Part shown: positions 25,000 to 37,604 of the stretch, one piece after another
How the letters are laid out: every line of letters begins with the position of its first letter
Position numbering within the stretch: the stretch's first letter is position 1
From: Agelaius tricolor
Lineage: Eukaryota; Chordata; Aves; Passeriformes; Icteridae
Reading direction: 5' to 3'
Assembly: GCA_023055355.1 (NCBI GenBank)
Contig: JALJCS010000001.1
Coordinates: forward strand, 97,139,381 to 97,203,380
DNA: 64,000 bases
The notes under the pieces: generated by a model
Database searches by the model: none
The model's input: only the letters and a program-made list of their open reading frames with translations
Told to the model about the DNA's origin: nothing
Made by a program: the position numbers and the translations under genes

Positions 25000-26028
25000 T
25001 GTATCTGGTTTGCATGGGAAGGTTTTGGTAGTGGGACTGCTGCAGGGGGGGCTGCTGTGAGAGGATGCTAGAAACTTTCCCCCTGTCCAAGAGAGCCAGC
25101 AACAGCCAGCTCTGAGATGGACCTACTGCTGGCCAAGGCCAAGCCCATCAGTGGCAGTGGTAGCACCTCTTGAATAAGGTATTTGATAAGGGGCAAAAAA
25201 CTTCTGCAGAATTGCAGCCAGAGATAGAAGTGAGAATACGTGAGGGCAATAACCCTGCAGACCCCTAGGTCAGTGAAAGAGGAGGAGGAGGGAGGAGGAA
25301 GAGGAGGAGGAGGAGGTGCTGCAGGTGCCAGAGCTGAGGCTCCCCTGCAGCCCCTGGTGCAGCCCATGGTGAGGCAGCTGTGCCCCTGCAGCCCATGGAG
25401 GACACACAAAGGAGGCTGTGATCCTTGGGAAGCCCTTTCCAGGAAGAGGCTCCTGGCAGGATCTGTGACCCCACAGAGGGAGGAGCCCATGCTGGAGCAG
25501 GGTTGCTGGCAGGATCTGTGACCCCATGGGGACCCATGCTGAAGCAATACATGAAGGACTGCAGCCCATAAGGAGCACCCCCACTGCAAAATTCATGGAG
25601 GGTTGTCTCCCAGGGGAGAGACCCCATGTTGGAGCAGGGGAAGAAATATGAGGAGTCTTGCCCCTGAGGAGTGATAAACTGACCAGAGCCCCCATTCCCT
25701 GTCCCCCTGCACCACTGGGAAAGAGGAGGTAGAGAAATCAGGAACAAAGTTGAGCCTGGGAAGAAGAGGGGGATGGCAGGGAATGGAAGGGTTTTTTTTA
25801 AGATTTGGTTTTATTTCTCATTACCCTACTCTGATTTGACTCATAATAAATTAAATTGATTTCCCCAAGTCTGTGTAGCCCATGGTCGGAACTGGTGAGT
25901 GATCTCTCCCTGCCCATATCATGACCCATGAATCTTTTGTTATATTTTCTGTCTACTGTCCACCTCAGGAGAGAAGTGATAGAGCACCTGGTGAGCATCT
26001 GGTGCCCATGCAGGGTCAATCCAATACA
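25000..26028 (+). mobile_element. Solo LTR, ERVL-type avian endogenous retrovirus (1029 bp)
   Basis: Starts TGTATCTGG and ends CCAATACA, flanked by the 5 bp direct repeat CTGGG (24995-24999 and 26029-26033). The internal order fits a long songbird LTR: 'GGTTTGCATGGGAAGGTTTT' near the start, a GGA-rich tract at about 25279-25317, several decayed copies of a 'GGATCTGTGACCCCA...CATGCTG' repeat at about 25430-25560, then TTTTATTTCTCATTACC and the polyadenylation signal AATAAA at 25845-25850. No gag or pol remains. Open frames on both strands reflect the GC-rich repeats, not genes. Confidence 0.93.
25845..25850 (+). terminator. LTR polyadenylation signal AATAAA
   Basis: AATAAA in the R-region-like part of the LTR, in the context 'CATAATAAATTAAATTGA', as conserved in this LTR family. 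Confidence 0.6.
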
Positions 26029-26033
26029 CTGGG
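26029..26033. repeat. Target-site duplication CTGGG (right)
   Basis: Identical to 24995-24999; both copies abut the LTR's TG and CA ends. Confidence 0.9.
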
Positions 26034-28754
26034 TAAAGTCACCCTGCTTTGGGACAAAAGAGCACTTTTAAAGAGCCTTTTGCCCATATTATTTGTTAGT
26101 TCTGACCAGGCCATGAAGACCAACATCTAAGTAGAGCAACTACTGCCATGCACAGACAGGGATGCAGAATCACAGGGTAGATTAAATGGTAGCCAGTAGG
26201 GTTGTTTCCACTTATGGCACTCAAAGATTTGGCAGTTAATGGTAATTTTACTTACATACCACAACATAACCTGTGATTGATTAATTTGTCCATTATACTT
26301 TTCCCAGGACACGCAGAGCCACTTAGAACCTGTAAGAAATTCTATTATTTCTACAGAAAAAGATTGCTCCTTTTCAGCCAAATTCACTTTAAGCCAAAAT
26401 CCACCAGTTTATTCCAAACCAGATTGATCTGATGTGTAATTAAAAGTGTAGAATTTGCAGGGGAATGGGTGGGGACTGCACACATCCTTTCAGCCATCTC
26501 TGCCATGGGAGTTGCTGCAGGGAGCAGAGGCTCGTTGTACTAGGGCCTGAAATAATGTTGCATATATCCACAGTCACTTTGTACCTATCACATTAGACAT
26601 TTTCATTAAGTGCAGTGTCAGTTCTGCTCCTGAGTACAACAGTAAAACTGAACCCAATATGGATTAAACCTTTAAACTCAGACATCTAGGCATTCATGTT
26701 CTCAATTTGGCAGTTTATGTAAACAACATTATTTCTGGACAGAGGAACTGATTTTTTTTCACTTACATTCAGTTTCAGTTCTATTCTCCAGAAATAGATT
26801 TCTAATCAACAGCAAAACATTCCCCCAGTGGCAAATTTGATTTTGAAAGACAAGCTGTTTTCTTAAAGGTGATTCAGTAACGTGTGAAAAAAAGCTGCCA
26901 TCAAGAAGTTATATTACAAAACTGTCCTCTGTCTAGTAAATAAGATATAGCACTCTTTCTCTGGTAGAGATGGTTCATCTAAATAATTTTAATCCTTTCA
27001 GTGAGGAGGAGACTGCTTTTAAAAAACCATGTGAAGCGCTTCAGTAGTGTTCTTTTGAGCTTTGACAATGTCACCGTTGAGCGTGGTGATGTTCAACACA
27101 GATATCTGAGAACGCTGACTTAAGAAGTGGCATTTCTGCACACTTTTGTTACATTTTTTCCATATCCAAATGAGCTTCAGTTTGGTGTGGTAATGTAGGA
27201 GCTTTTCCAGGCTTATCTGTGAGGAGCTGCAGTCAGATTAATATTAGTCCTCTGTATTATTTTAAAGGAACCACATTTCTGCAAGCCGCTTTATTTGTAC
27301 AGAGCAAATTTTTAACAGCAGCAGCTTCTGGTATTTTCTGCTTAAACTGCTGGGATTATGTGAAAGAAGCTGGAGTTATCTCAGCAGATGTTTTGTCTGA
27401 GCAAGACCATTACAATTGTGATCTTGCTGCCTGAAACTTTGGATTAAGAAAAGCCATCCTACCATGGTCATCATTCCAACTGATCTGAGACTACTGCATC
27501 CTCTTCTCATTTAAATCCTCTCTTATAGATTTGGAATAATGATCCCTTTCAACGACCTGAATGTGTGAAACACAAGCTTCAAACTCACTGGTGGGGTTGT
27601 TTCTTTCCTTCTTTCTAAACTTCTCAGAACTGAAGCCGTGTGGGATATTACACCATTTTCAATGTATGATGAACAAAAGAACTGTTTTATTTTGTGATCT
27701 TTCCAAAGCAGGGACATCAGTGTGAATGTTACTGGCAGCACCCTGCATCCTCATGTGCATTGCATTTCAGCATGAGGAGATGGCAAACATGTATGACAAT
27801 AAGAAGGACACAGTGGTAAGGGAGTCTTGGTGGAGCTGTCTGAGAAACTGATCTTCTTCACACAGCATGAATTTTTGCAGCAACTGAATTCAAAAACAGA
27901 CACCCACTTCCAGAAGCTGGGAGTACATAGGCTTATTTACAGAATGTGTGAACATATGCTGTAAACTTGACTCTAAAAATGGATTTTGTGCTTGTAGCAA
28001 AGAACAAATTGAATACAAATTCCAAGTGGAAAAATCTACTCCTGTTGATGGGCGTATTAGTAGTAGAATGAGTGGGCAGGGATATCTTTGCTTGATATGA
28101 GAATTTGAACAGTTCTGTGTTGCTACACATCTCAACTAGCACTCAGGATTTAACAAAAAGGAATATAATGGAAACTAGCTGTTCAGACATCCTGTGCATT
28201 CAATTAAACACCTTCAGAGGGCATTCAGCCTTCCTAGATGCCTGAGAGGGGTGGGAATAATTGTCTCCTGGCGCGGTCTGTTTCACTTTGTTGACTGGAT
28301 AGAGACCCAGAACTATTACATTAGACCTGTGTTTTAGACAACTAAATGTAGATTATTTGAATTATATTTGCAATGCCCACATTTCCTAAAGGCTGTTGAC
28401 AAGCTGGAGTTCATACAAAAACTATTTTGCAACTACTGGAAAAGCCTTCTGTGATATTGAGCTTGATGAATTTTGTTTATCCAAGAGACACTCAAAATAA
28501 GAGGATTATAGTGTAATTATATAAGGGAATAGATTGGATATTGAAAGATCTTCTACTGAGGAGAAAGAGAAGGCAGAAGAAACAGGTAGTTGGAACCTAG
28601 AGTGAGTCACCTTCAGTTTTGTAAGCAGTTTGAATGAATAATTTGGGAATACCTTTCAGAGAAAGGGTTCTTATTTTCTTGGCACATTCAGGTTTGAAGT
28701 AAATGATTGGTGAATGAATTCCTTGATTTGTTTTTCTTGCATTCATGGCTTTAG
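26034..28754. other. Intergenic, no gene seen
   Basis: Unique AT-rich sequence. The segment around 27000-27200 has a few CpGs in an otherwise CpG-poor area (GAAGCGCTTC, CACCGTTGAGCG, AACGCTGAC) and could be conserved regulatory sequence, but nothing in it identifies a function. Confidence 0.5.
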
Positions 28755-28880
28755 TTTTACCTTTAAACTGTCTTTATCTCAACTCACAAGTTTTCTCACT
28801 TTCACCCTGCCCATTTTCTCCCCATCCCACCAAGGGGGAATGAGTGAGCAGCTATTGCTGGCTGGGATTAAACCACAACA
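28755..28880 (+). mobile_element. Truncated ERV LTR tail, same family as the LTR at 23728-24330
   Basis: Matches the reverse complement of the first 130 bases of the LTR at 23728: 'TAAACTGTCT.TATCTCAAC.CACA', 'TTCTCACTTT', 'TCTC.CCCCATCCCAC', 'GAGTGAG' and the terminal 'TTAAACCACAACA' ending at 28880. The element's 5' part is missing and no duplication can be assigned. Confidence 0.8.
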
Positions 28881-29550
28881 ACCTACTACAGTGAAATCCA
28901 AACTACTGTGCTCAAAACAAGGTTAAGTGGATAGGACCCAGCCTGCTAGCTTGAGAAAAAAGGCAGTAGCATAAAGGCATGAACAGGATCACAGGGAACG
29001 GTCCGTTTCACAGGGTTGGATTACAGTATTCTTCTGGAATTTAAAAGGGAGACTAATCCAGTCAGTCTTCTTTTCAGCACTTGCTTATCTGTTCTACTGC
29101 CTGATTAAATGTTTACAAGGTGGGAGAATCTTAACACCTTTTGTGACATAAAGCAAAACACCTTGCATCACAGTATGAACAATTGATGCCTAGCAACAAG
29201 AAATACAGTGCAATGTGGGCTGCTTTGGTTTCTGATTTCACTGATTAGTTTTTATTTTAACATGTTTTTATTTTTATTTTAACATGAAATAGAATTCACT
29301 ACTGTACCATCTTTCTATTTTATGCTGTAGAGTTTCATTCTATAGAGCAATGTATTGCTGCTCTTCACTTGCTTCTTAAAAATGTAGACATTGTTTCTGC
29401 TACTTCATAGAAATAATCAGGGTTTTTTTTTCAGTTTTCCATGTGGTATATGGAAACATAATATATACACATGCTTTATACCCTGATCACAACAATTCCA
29501 TCTCTCCTGTCACCTATCTCCTCATGACATTATATCTCCAGTTTTCACAT
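28881..29550. other. Intergenic, no gene seen
   Basis: Unique sequence between an LTR tail and a CR1 insertion. A 'TTTTATTTTAACATG' segment is directly duplicated around 29255-29286. Confidence 0.5.
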
Positions 29551-30270
29551 ATCACAGAATCACAAGATCATTTAGGTCAGAAAAGACCTCAAAGATCCTT
29601 GAGTCCAACCTGTGACCAAACCACACCATGCCAAATAGACCGTGGCACTGAGTGCAACATCCAGTTATTTCTTGGACACCTCCAGGGATGGCGACTCCAC
29701 CACCTCCCTGGGAAGTCCACTGCAAAGCTTAATAGCTCTTTCCATTAATTAATTCTTGCTGGTTTCCAAACTAAACCTTCCCCGGTACAGCTTGAGGCCA
29801 TGTCCTCTTGTCCTACCCCAGGCTGCCTGAGAGAAAAGACTGACCCCACCTGGCTACAACCAGCCTGCTGCAGAGAGTGATAAGGGCTCCCCTGGGCTTC
29901 CTTTGCTCCAGCATTAGCAGCCCCAGCTGCCTCAGCTGCTCCTCACAGGACTGGGGTTCCAGACCTTTCACCAGCTCCATTGCTCTTCTCTGGACTCACT
30001 CCAGCACCTCAAAGTCCTTCCTGCAGTGAAGGGCTCAGAACTGGACACAGGATTTGAGGTGCAGCCCCACCAGTGCTGAGTACAGGGGGACAATCACTGC
30101 CCTGATCCTGCTGTTCACACTGTGGCTGGTACAGGCCAGGAGGCCACTGGCCTGCTTGGGCACCTGGGCACACCCTGGCTCATGTCCAGCTGCTGTTGGT
30201 CAGCACATGGTCAGTTCCCAGCTATTGCCCTCTTTGCTGCTGCCTGTGGCTGTCTGGCTAACAGAGCTGT
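29551..30270 (-). mobile_element. CR1 LINE, 3' end (5'-truncated copy)
   Basis: The minus strand holds about 720 bp of the CR1 3' region. The element's 3' terminus is at the low-coordinate end, where 'ATCACAGAATCACAAGATCA' is the reverse complement of the CR1 terminal ATTCTGTG-type repeat. Diagnostic blocks in plus-strand order: 'CCTTGAGTCCAACC', 'CTCCAGGGATGG.GACTCCACCACCTCCCTGGG', 'CAGCTTGAGGCCATGTCCTC', 'TGCTCTTCTCTGGACTC' and 'CAGAACTGGACACAGGATTTGAGGTG'. The copy fades out near 30270, consistent with 5' truncation. It is better preserved than the other CR1 relics here. Confidence 0.93.
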
Positions 30271-33200
30271 AGAAAAATAGTCTGGCTTATCCCACAGGCT
30301 GCTGTGCATCCTTTGATTGAAGCTGCATCTGTAACCCTGTGTCGTCACCCCTCACTGAAGGTCACTGACATGATTCCTTCACAATGATCTTAGGTCATTT
30401 CAAGGGGTATCAGTATAGAAGGGTCACAAATGCTGGTGATCCTAAAGACTTGAGGAGAGGATTGTCATGCTGTGTGGGGGGAGTCATCAACAAATCATCC
30501 CAGAAGACCTCTTAGTTAACTGGGGAGAAGTTAGATGGTCCTGCTTAATTCAGCTTGTGTTCTGTCGGGCACCTAATCAATCATCTTCTCCCAGAACATC
30601 CTGAAACCATAGTTGTAAGCCTGAGGTGAAATGGATCTGTAATTTGAAATTATATGAGGAAAACATTGTCCAAAAAATCTTGGAAGCAAAAAAAAAAAAA
30701 GAAACTTGGTTTGGGTTCATGAACTGAATGTGTCTCCTTGTTTCAGACAATAAGGATTCCTTTAGAGCAGCTGAATAGCAGGTTTCACAGCATCCCTCAG
30801 GATATTATGAGAAATTCAATAGTTGAGTTAGAAAATTATTGTGGGGATAAAAGGAAAAACAATCTTGCATTAGACATTCCAGTTTTTACTGCTCTTTGTT
30901 AGCATTCTCATCTAAATCCCTTTTATCAAGATTTTCCAACTGCCATTTCCAATTACATTGGACTAAAATTTGTCCATCAGGATGGGAATGATTGATTGAA
31001 ATTGTATTTAAGTTGTTTTAACCTCTTCCAATAAAAAAGTGAACTGTTTAATGTGCTTTCAGAGTTTTACTTGTTCCACTCTTGTGAGCTCTTTAGTGGT
31101 ACAATTTGGTACAGTGGTTTGAGGTGAGACTGGTGAGCTCCTGAAACTGATGGGCACAAGTCTGACATTCTTTCTTCCTGGACAAGGTCTTTGGGGTGGC
31201 TACACCTCTTTACTTCTGCTTTGGCTCCTCCAGCTACTTTATATGTGTGAAAACAGAGATGGGAAGAAAAGTCAAAGTGTTCCTCTTGTGTTGTTACACT
31301 GTTGTGATCTATTTCTTCCATGCCCCACTTTATCCTTCATTTGTTGTCATCACTTTCTATGTTTAGTCTCATTAATATTTTAAGGTCTGAAGTCAAGGCC
31401 TGTCACCCTTATTTGCCTCTGAAGTTGCGTGAACATTACTTGTGCTCTGCAGGTAAAATTAGAATAATAAGTAATATTAATACCAGTTTAAGATTCTGAA
31501 CACTGGGCACTCGATCTGCAAAATATATTCCTTTTTGCTTTTTATTATTATCCATCTTGAAGTGACAGGTTAATACTTCAAGTGAACTAACAACATCTCT
31601 CAAAAGCAGAGTTTAATTTCAGCATACTAATTTTTTCTTCCTTTGTAATCATAACTTTGAATTTGTCATAGACCAGCAAAACTAAAAAAAAAAAATTGTG
31701 TCTAGCTAAATATCATATGGAATGGAATTTATCAGTTCAAATTCAGATTCTTGCAATGTAGGTATCTGCATGTAAACAAGGCATATGAGATTCAATTTGC
31801 CTGACACAAATCCTTCTAAAGAGTTCTGCTTAGTCCCTACACTATGTGGGGCTTCTGGACAAGAAACTCATCTCTGTGGTGAAGATATTTCAAGTTAAGT
31901 GAGATAAATACTTAAATACTATACTGGTGTTCTCTTCAGCATTTTTGTGCTCAAATTCCAGTCTCAAGGTAACTTGCTGCTTACTTTAGAATTCTAATTA
32001 ACACCTTTAAAAAATTATAAATGGAATGAGTGTTGTAAGGAGTAAATTTTCTCCTGTGAGGCAGCTCCTTCCTGGTAAGCACTTGTTTGGATGGTGAGGA
32101 GGGTGGCTGGGGTCCTGCAATTTGCAATATTCTTGTCATGTGGGTAAGAGCTGCAGTCTATAAAGCTGTCTGTGGATTTTTACCAACAGACATCTCACTT
32201 TAAAGTGAGGCTGGAAGAAAGGGCATCACTAGTAAATAGTGTCTGTCTATGTTAGGAGCCTGTGCTTGTCCAGGGAGTGGTTTTGATCCCAAGGTACTTC
32301 AATCAGCGTATCTGGAATGTTAAGTGACTAAAATACTGCAAAGGACAAACTATTACTTTATGTCAGCAAGGACTGAAGGTTGCAGACACTTGTAAGTTGA
32401 CTCCTCTCACTGAAAATGTCAACATCAGCCAAGCCTCCGATGAATTCAATTATTTTCCCTTTACAGTATGATGTCCAAAGGAAGAGTTCACAGTGCTTCA
32501 ATGTCTTCAGCTTCCCTGCACATTTCAGTCTGTCTCAGAGAATGATGCCTTCAGATCTGACCCCCTGTCTGCTTTGCTGAGTGCAGAGAGCAGCAGAGCT
32601 GCCACAGGAACTGATGAGTGTCATGATTTCCCTTGGTCATTCCAGTGCTCTGCTTTTGAATGAATGTTCAATTTGTCACTGTCTAGGGTCTGTGTATTGA
32701 GAACTCCAACTTGTAGGGGAACAAAATTCCCTATATTAAGATTATTTAGTTAATCTGCTTCATTGAAGGATGAAACATTGAATAAGTGAGTGGTTATTGC
32801 ACAGACGCTGGGGGCTTGGGGCATCAGTAGAGGAAATTGAATTATTTATTGCAGTGTATTTTAGAATACTTTCAAAGTTAGAATCATCTTTGTAATTTGA
32901 AATCAGTTTGGATTTATCAGAGTTTATGCAAAAATTGGCAGAAATTAAAACCCAGAACTTAATAAAATCTGAAATGTTTGAGCAAGGTTAGCAGAGATGA
33001 GTGAACATCTCTGCAATTGACACACAGATGTTGCAGAGAAACGGGGTAAAGATTAGGTTTTGGACCAAAATGTTGATGCAGTAACTGATCTTTTATTCTT
33101 GCAGCTTCCTTGAACATACACTGAGGTTTCTGGCCTTTTAGCCAAAACAGGGAATTGAAATAGCAAAGCATTCTCTGGTATGGCAAAAAAGTGCAACAGA

Positions 33201-36200
33201 AGCTGGAGAGTTTTTCCCTTTTTAATATCAAATTCACCATTGTCTCAAGAGGATAGGTTTGGGTTTGTAATTAAACTCTTCACCTCTTTGCTGCCAAGGT
33301 TTAAAACATTTTTTAGCTACTTTATCAGCATGGGTACATCCCCTGCTGCCATCCAGCACGTCATCCTTTCCTTTGCTCCAGTGTTCAGCAAAGGTCCATC
33401 TTCATACTCGTGGTAAAAACAAGACTTCCTTTACAAGGCCAGTGCTTTTTTTCTACCAGAGTGGATCTGTCAGCAGCATAGATTCTACTCCAGATTTGCT
33501 AAAACTTTTTGATTATACCTGGGGGTAACTTCCAGCAATGAGATCTGTTGCTGGAGGCACCCTGCTTTGCTGGGTCACCACCCTGAGGAAATCCCATGCC
33601 CTTGGCTGTCCAAAAAGCAGTTTCCAAGAGTTTCTTCTTTTGAAATGAATTCCCTAAAACAGGACAGGCTGCCTCCTCTCACCCAGAGCCATAGTTGTCC
33701 TGTCCTAACTGCAGGTTTCCTGTGGGCTATCCCCTCAGCCCTGCCCCAGACACAGAGTGAGATCCTTGTGAGATTTGTAAGAGGTTTATGGTTTTTATGG
33801 TTAAGAGTGGCCTGTAAAATCCACAGAGCTTTGGAGACATTTCCAACAGTCTGTTCTCTAAAAATCTTGCCTTAATAGATCAATATGGTTCACCTGCTTT
33901 ATTTTTCAAGCTGTCAAGTAAATACTACACTCCTCAAACAAACATGTAAGGAGAGATCCTGCCAAGAGCTCAAATCCATATTTGGCACAATCCAGTGAGT
34001 GATGTTGATTATGAGATAAGAGTGGAGGAGACACAAGGGATGAGAGCTGTTGCTAAGACAGGTGTTTGGCAAAATTGGGAAAGGGATTTTCCAAAGAAAT
34101 TTGGAAGACCTGAAAGCACTGACAAAACAGTTTTGGGCAGAAGGAAAGAGGATCTTAGATGGGTGGGAGGGGACCACAACAGGAGACAGCAAGGCTTGCT
34201 TATGGTGGTAGAAAGGTGAAAAGAGCAGAGGAAACAGAGTGTTAAATTGTTTAGAAAACCAGGACTGAGGACTGGCATCCAGGTCCAGTCTGTGAGTTGA
34301 GCCCTGCAGCCACAACGCATTTAAAGGGGTAGCAGAAACCCCATTTGTGCACAGCTGGAAGTAGAGCTTCAAACTGCTCCCCTGTGCTCCTATTTCTAAC
34401 ACTTGTACAGATTATTGTCTTCCCTGTTTCTCTTTTTACTAAACCCATTTTAAAAGTTTGAATGGGTAGTGAAACAAAATCACCAGAATTCATAATAATT
34501 TGCTGCTTTATTATAAATTACAATTCCTAGTCCAAAATGAAGTACACAGTAAGAATGATGGGCAGTCTTCTGCTTTACTTTTAGTATTTACTGTCTGCTG
34601 GTTTTTCTCCTATTATGTGTAAAAACCCTTCCCCCCACCCCCATTTCTGTCCTTAATAGGTTCTAATACCTTAATAGGTGTTAAAAACATATGTCCAGGG
34701 ACAGCTAAAAGGAGAGAGCCCCATACAAAGGGAGGGACTGCACAAAGGCAGGGTCAGAAACATTGCCAGACCCAAAGAAATAATAAAATATAGGTTGGGA
34801 GGCTCATGGCTAAGTGATTTACCCACTGTCATGGCTGGGATGCAGGAAGAATAGGACAACAAACCTGTTACCTCCATCCAACACAGATTTGGGCAGGGTG
34901 CATGCACCAGCTCTGCAACTCAGCAGCCTCACGTTGCCTTGGCCACTGCACAATTTAGCAACCTTGGCAGCTTCCACAGGCTTGTTCTTTCCCCTTTTTC
35001 TTCCCATTATACATGAGTCACACAAAGAGCTCCAAACCCACACATGTCTTCATTAGCTTCTGCTGCTTTCTCTAAGTGGCGGGGGGTGGGGTAAGCAAAA
35101 CATCTCAACCAAGCCAGACACCCTCTTCATGGATCTCAGAGTAATCTCATGCATTTTGCAGGGTTAATCTGCACAATTCAGCTACAGAATCCAAAAACCA
35201 ACCAAACAGCAGAACTAAATACTGGACGGGTTAATTTGGTATTGTCTACCAGAAACAGAAAAGAGAAAGGATCATCTTTCTTCTAGGTTTTGCTGGGCTT
35301 TCACTGAGGCAACAGCAGCAGGATTAGTCAACATGCAGATAAATAATCTATGCTGGAACCAGGGTATCTCTGGAGAGAAATCTTCCAATCTGAATTATTT
35401 CTACACCTGCACTTTTGTACAACTCCTTGAAACATTCAAGAGGGCTGTGAGCAGCTTCTGCACTCTTCTTGAAGTTGGTCACTAGTCCTGCTGTGCAGCA
35501 AGGACAGTGAGCTCTTCAAGTCGTTTGGACTTGTGGGAGAGTTTCTTAATCAGCTGAGCCTGTAATCCTTCACAGCTGCAATGAAATAGCCTCTGACACA
35601 AGGAGCAAAGGGATTTCTTTGGGGAGATGTAAATGTGTGCTACATTGCTAGTTAGGCTGTGAGATTTTCAGTCTAGAGAAGGCAAGCACATTTGCTATTT
35701 TTGCATGACAGAGACAGGTTTTAGCTGGGGCCTCTTCCTGTATGTATCATATCACAACCAGGAATAAGTAGCATGATCTGTGTTGAGAACTGTAGGAACT
35801 TTCTGGGAAGACAAGGCATGTGAATGGCCCTCAGCAGAGGAGGATGTGAATTGCTAGGCAAGACTTGTGTGGGGAAACAAGTTCCTTTGCCCACATTGGT
35901 ACAGCAGGAGGAGGTGCCCCAGGTGGAGGAGCTCTTAGAGCTGGATTTGCTCACTGGGCTCTGTGCTTCTCTTCATTCCCTGCATCCAAAGGGATGCCAC
36001 TACTGCATTGCAGCTGAGCCATCAGAGTGAAATAAATTCTATCCCACACATCTGTATAAAAGGGGACACTGGCATGGCTACTACTTTTTCTGATGATACC
36101 AAAGAAAGCTACTTAGCATGGACACCAGCAATTCACTATCTTCTTCTTCTTCTTTAAATTTTGCCTTTATTACAAATATATGCAATACATTTATGGGATA

Positions 36201-37044
36201 TAATACAATGTCAGCAAATATTGAGTAAGGGGCTTTTAAAGGTAACATTATAAAATAGTTGCTTCTTACCTCTCGTTATTATTGAGCAATAAATTTCCAC
36301 CCAGTATGCACAGTTTTGTAAAAAGGTTATTGTCCCTAGGCTAATAATTTTGCCTATAATAACAAATGATAGGACATGGTTGAATAAATTGCATATTTCA
36401 GAACAAAACCCACCAAGACAATTTTTTTAAAAATAAAGAATACTTTCGCTGGACTGCCTTCAAGATATAATTTTAGTTGTCCTAAATAATTGCATTCTCT
36501 AGATATTTGGTTAGTTAGGATGTTATTTTCTGATATATGTTGTATCATTAAAGTAAATGACCATAGAATTTTAAAATTACATTGGTTACTGCTTTTATCT
36601 GCAAGAAAAGGTCAAACCTTAGCAAGCTGAGCAACTACCATCAGAAATTATCACTGGGCTATAGTTAAAGTAGAAAGCTCACAAAGCAGTATCAGCATTC
36701 TAGAGAGATTGGGGAAGTTTAGGAGCTCACTGGACAGGAAGAACAAACAGAAGTTCCTTTTCATAGCATCTCCAGTTTTCTCACCTGACTAAACCCTCTC
36801 CAAAGCTATTTGCTAGGCTAGTTCTCCTTTCAGGTCTCCCTGAATCCTCTAACCCTTCATCACCTGAAAAAGAGCTTACTGGCAAGCTTGTCCAGCTAAT
36901 TTTTCTCAACTATATCAGTTTCCATAATGGAAGAGACATTTCCCTATAAACTGTGCTTTGCTTAGTCACAGACAGTGGTTGGAAATCCCTGTTCAGAGGG
37001 ATTTACATGCAAACTCATTGGGAGAATGAGGATTGGTGTTAAGA
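30271..37044. other. Intergenic, no gene seen
   Basis: About 6.8 kb of mostly unique sequence. A-runs lie near 30690 and 31685; a C-rich tract near 34628, a G-rich tract near 35080 and a short CTT repeat near 36142. Open frames up to 160 codons (for example about 33914-34402 minus) show no domain and no codon pattern I recognise. No RNA gene was identified. Confidence 0.5.
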
Positions 37045-37604
37045 ATACTCTGCAGTCTGCTCTGCACTAGGGAAGCCTCACCTTGAGTCCTGTGTGCAGT
37101 TTTGGGCATCACAACATGAAGAAGACATTGATCTGTTAGAGACAGTCCAAAGGAGGGCAATGAGGATGGTGAAGGGCCTTTAGGGAAAGCCACATGAGGA
37201 ACAACTGAGAAGACTTGGCTTGTTTGACCTGGGGGAGACTGAGGGGAGACCTCATGGCAAGCACAGCTTCCTTATCAGGGGAAGAGGCGGAACAGGCACT
37301 GATCTCTTCTCTGTCATGACAGTGACAGGACCTGAGAGAATGGACTAAAGTTGTGTCAGGGGAGGTTCAGGTTGGGGAGGTTCAGGTTGGGTTCTTCACC
37401 CAGAGGGTGGCTGGGATCTGGAACAGGCTCCCCAGGGGAGTGATCACAGCACCAGCCTGACAGAGTCCAAGAAACATTTGGACAAGGCTCTCAGGCACAG
37501 GGTGTGATTCTTGGGGCTGTCCTGTGCTGTCCTGCACAAGATAAGGAATTGGAGACCATGATCCTGATGAGTCCCTTCCAACTCAGCATATTCTATATTC
37601 TAAT
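37045..37604 (+). mobile_element. CR1 LINE, 3' end (5'-truncated copy)
   Basis: Plus-strand CR1: 'GAGGGCAATGAGGATGGTGA', 'GACTGAGGGGAGACCTCATGG', 'GTGTCAGGGGAGGTTCAGGTTGG', 'TTCTTCACCCAGAGGGTGG', 'GGAACAGGCTCCCCAGGG' and 'AGTCCCTTCCAACTCAGC' follow in the family's order, ending in the diagnostic 'ATTCTATATTCTA' terminus. A 16 bp segment (GGGGAGGTTCAGGTTG) is duplicated around 37363-37394. It is a dead 5'-truncated copy. Confidence 0.93.

Noticed and set aside
25068..25747. Overlapping open frames of 140-173 codons on the minus strand
   Set aside because: They lie wholly inside the solo LTR at 25000-26028; GC-rich repeats there lack stops.
23728..26028. A provirus with two LTRs
   Set aside because: The two LTRs belong to different families, point in opposite directions, and each has its own 5 bp duplication; the spacer has no retroviral genes.
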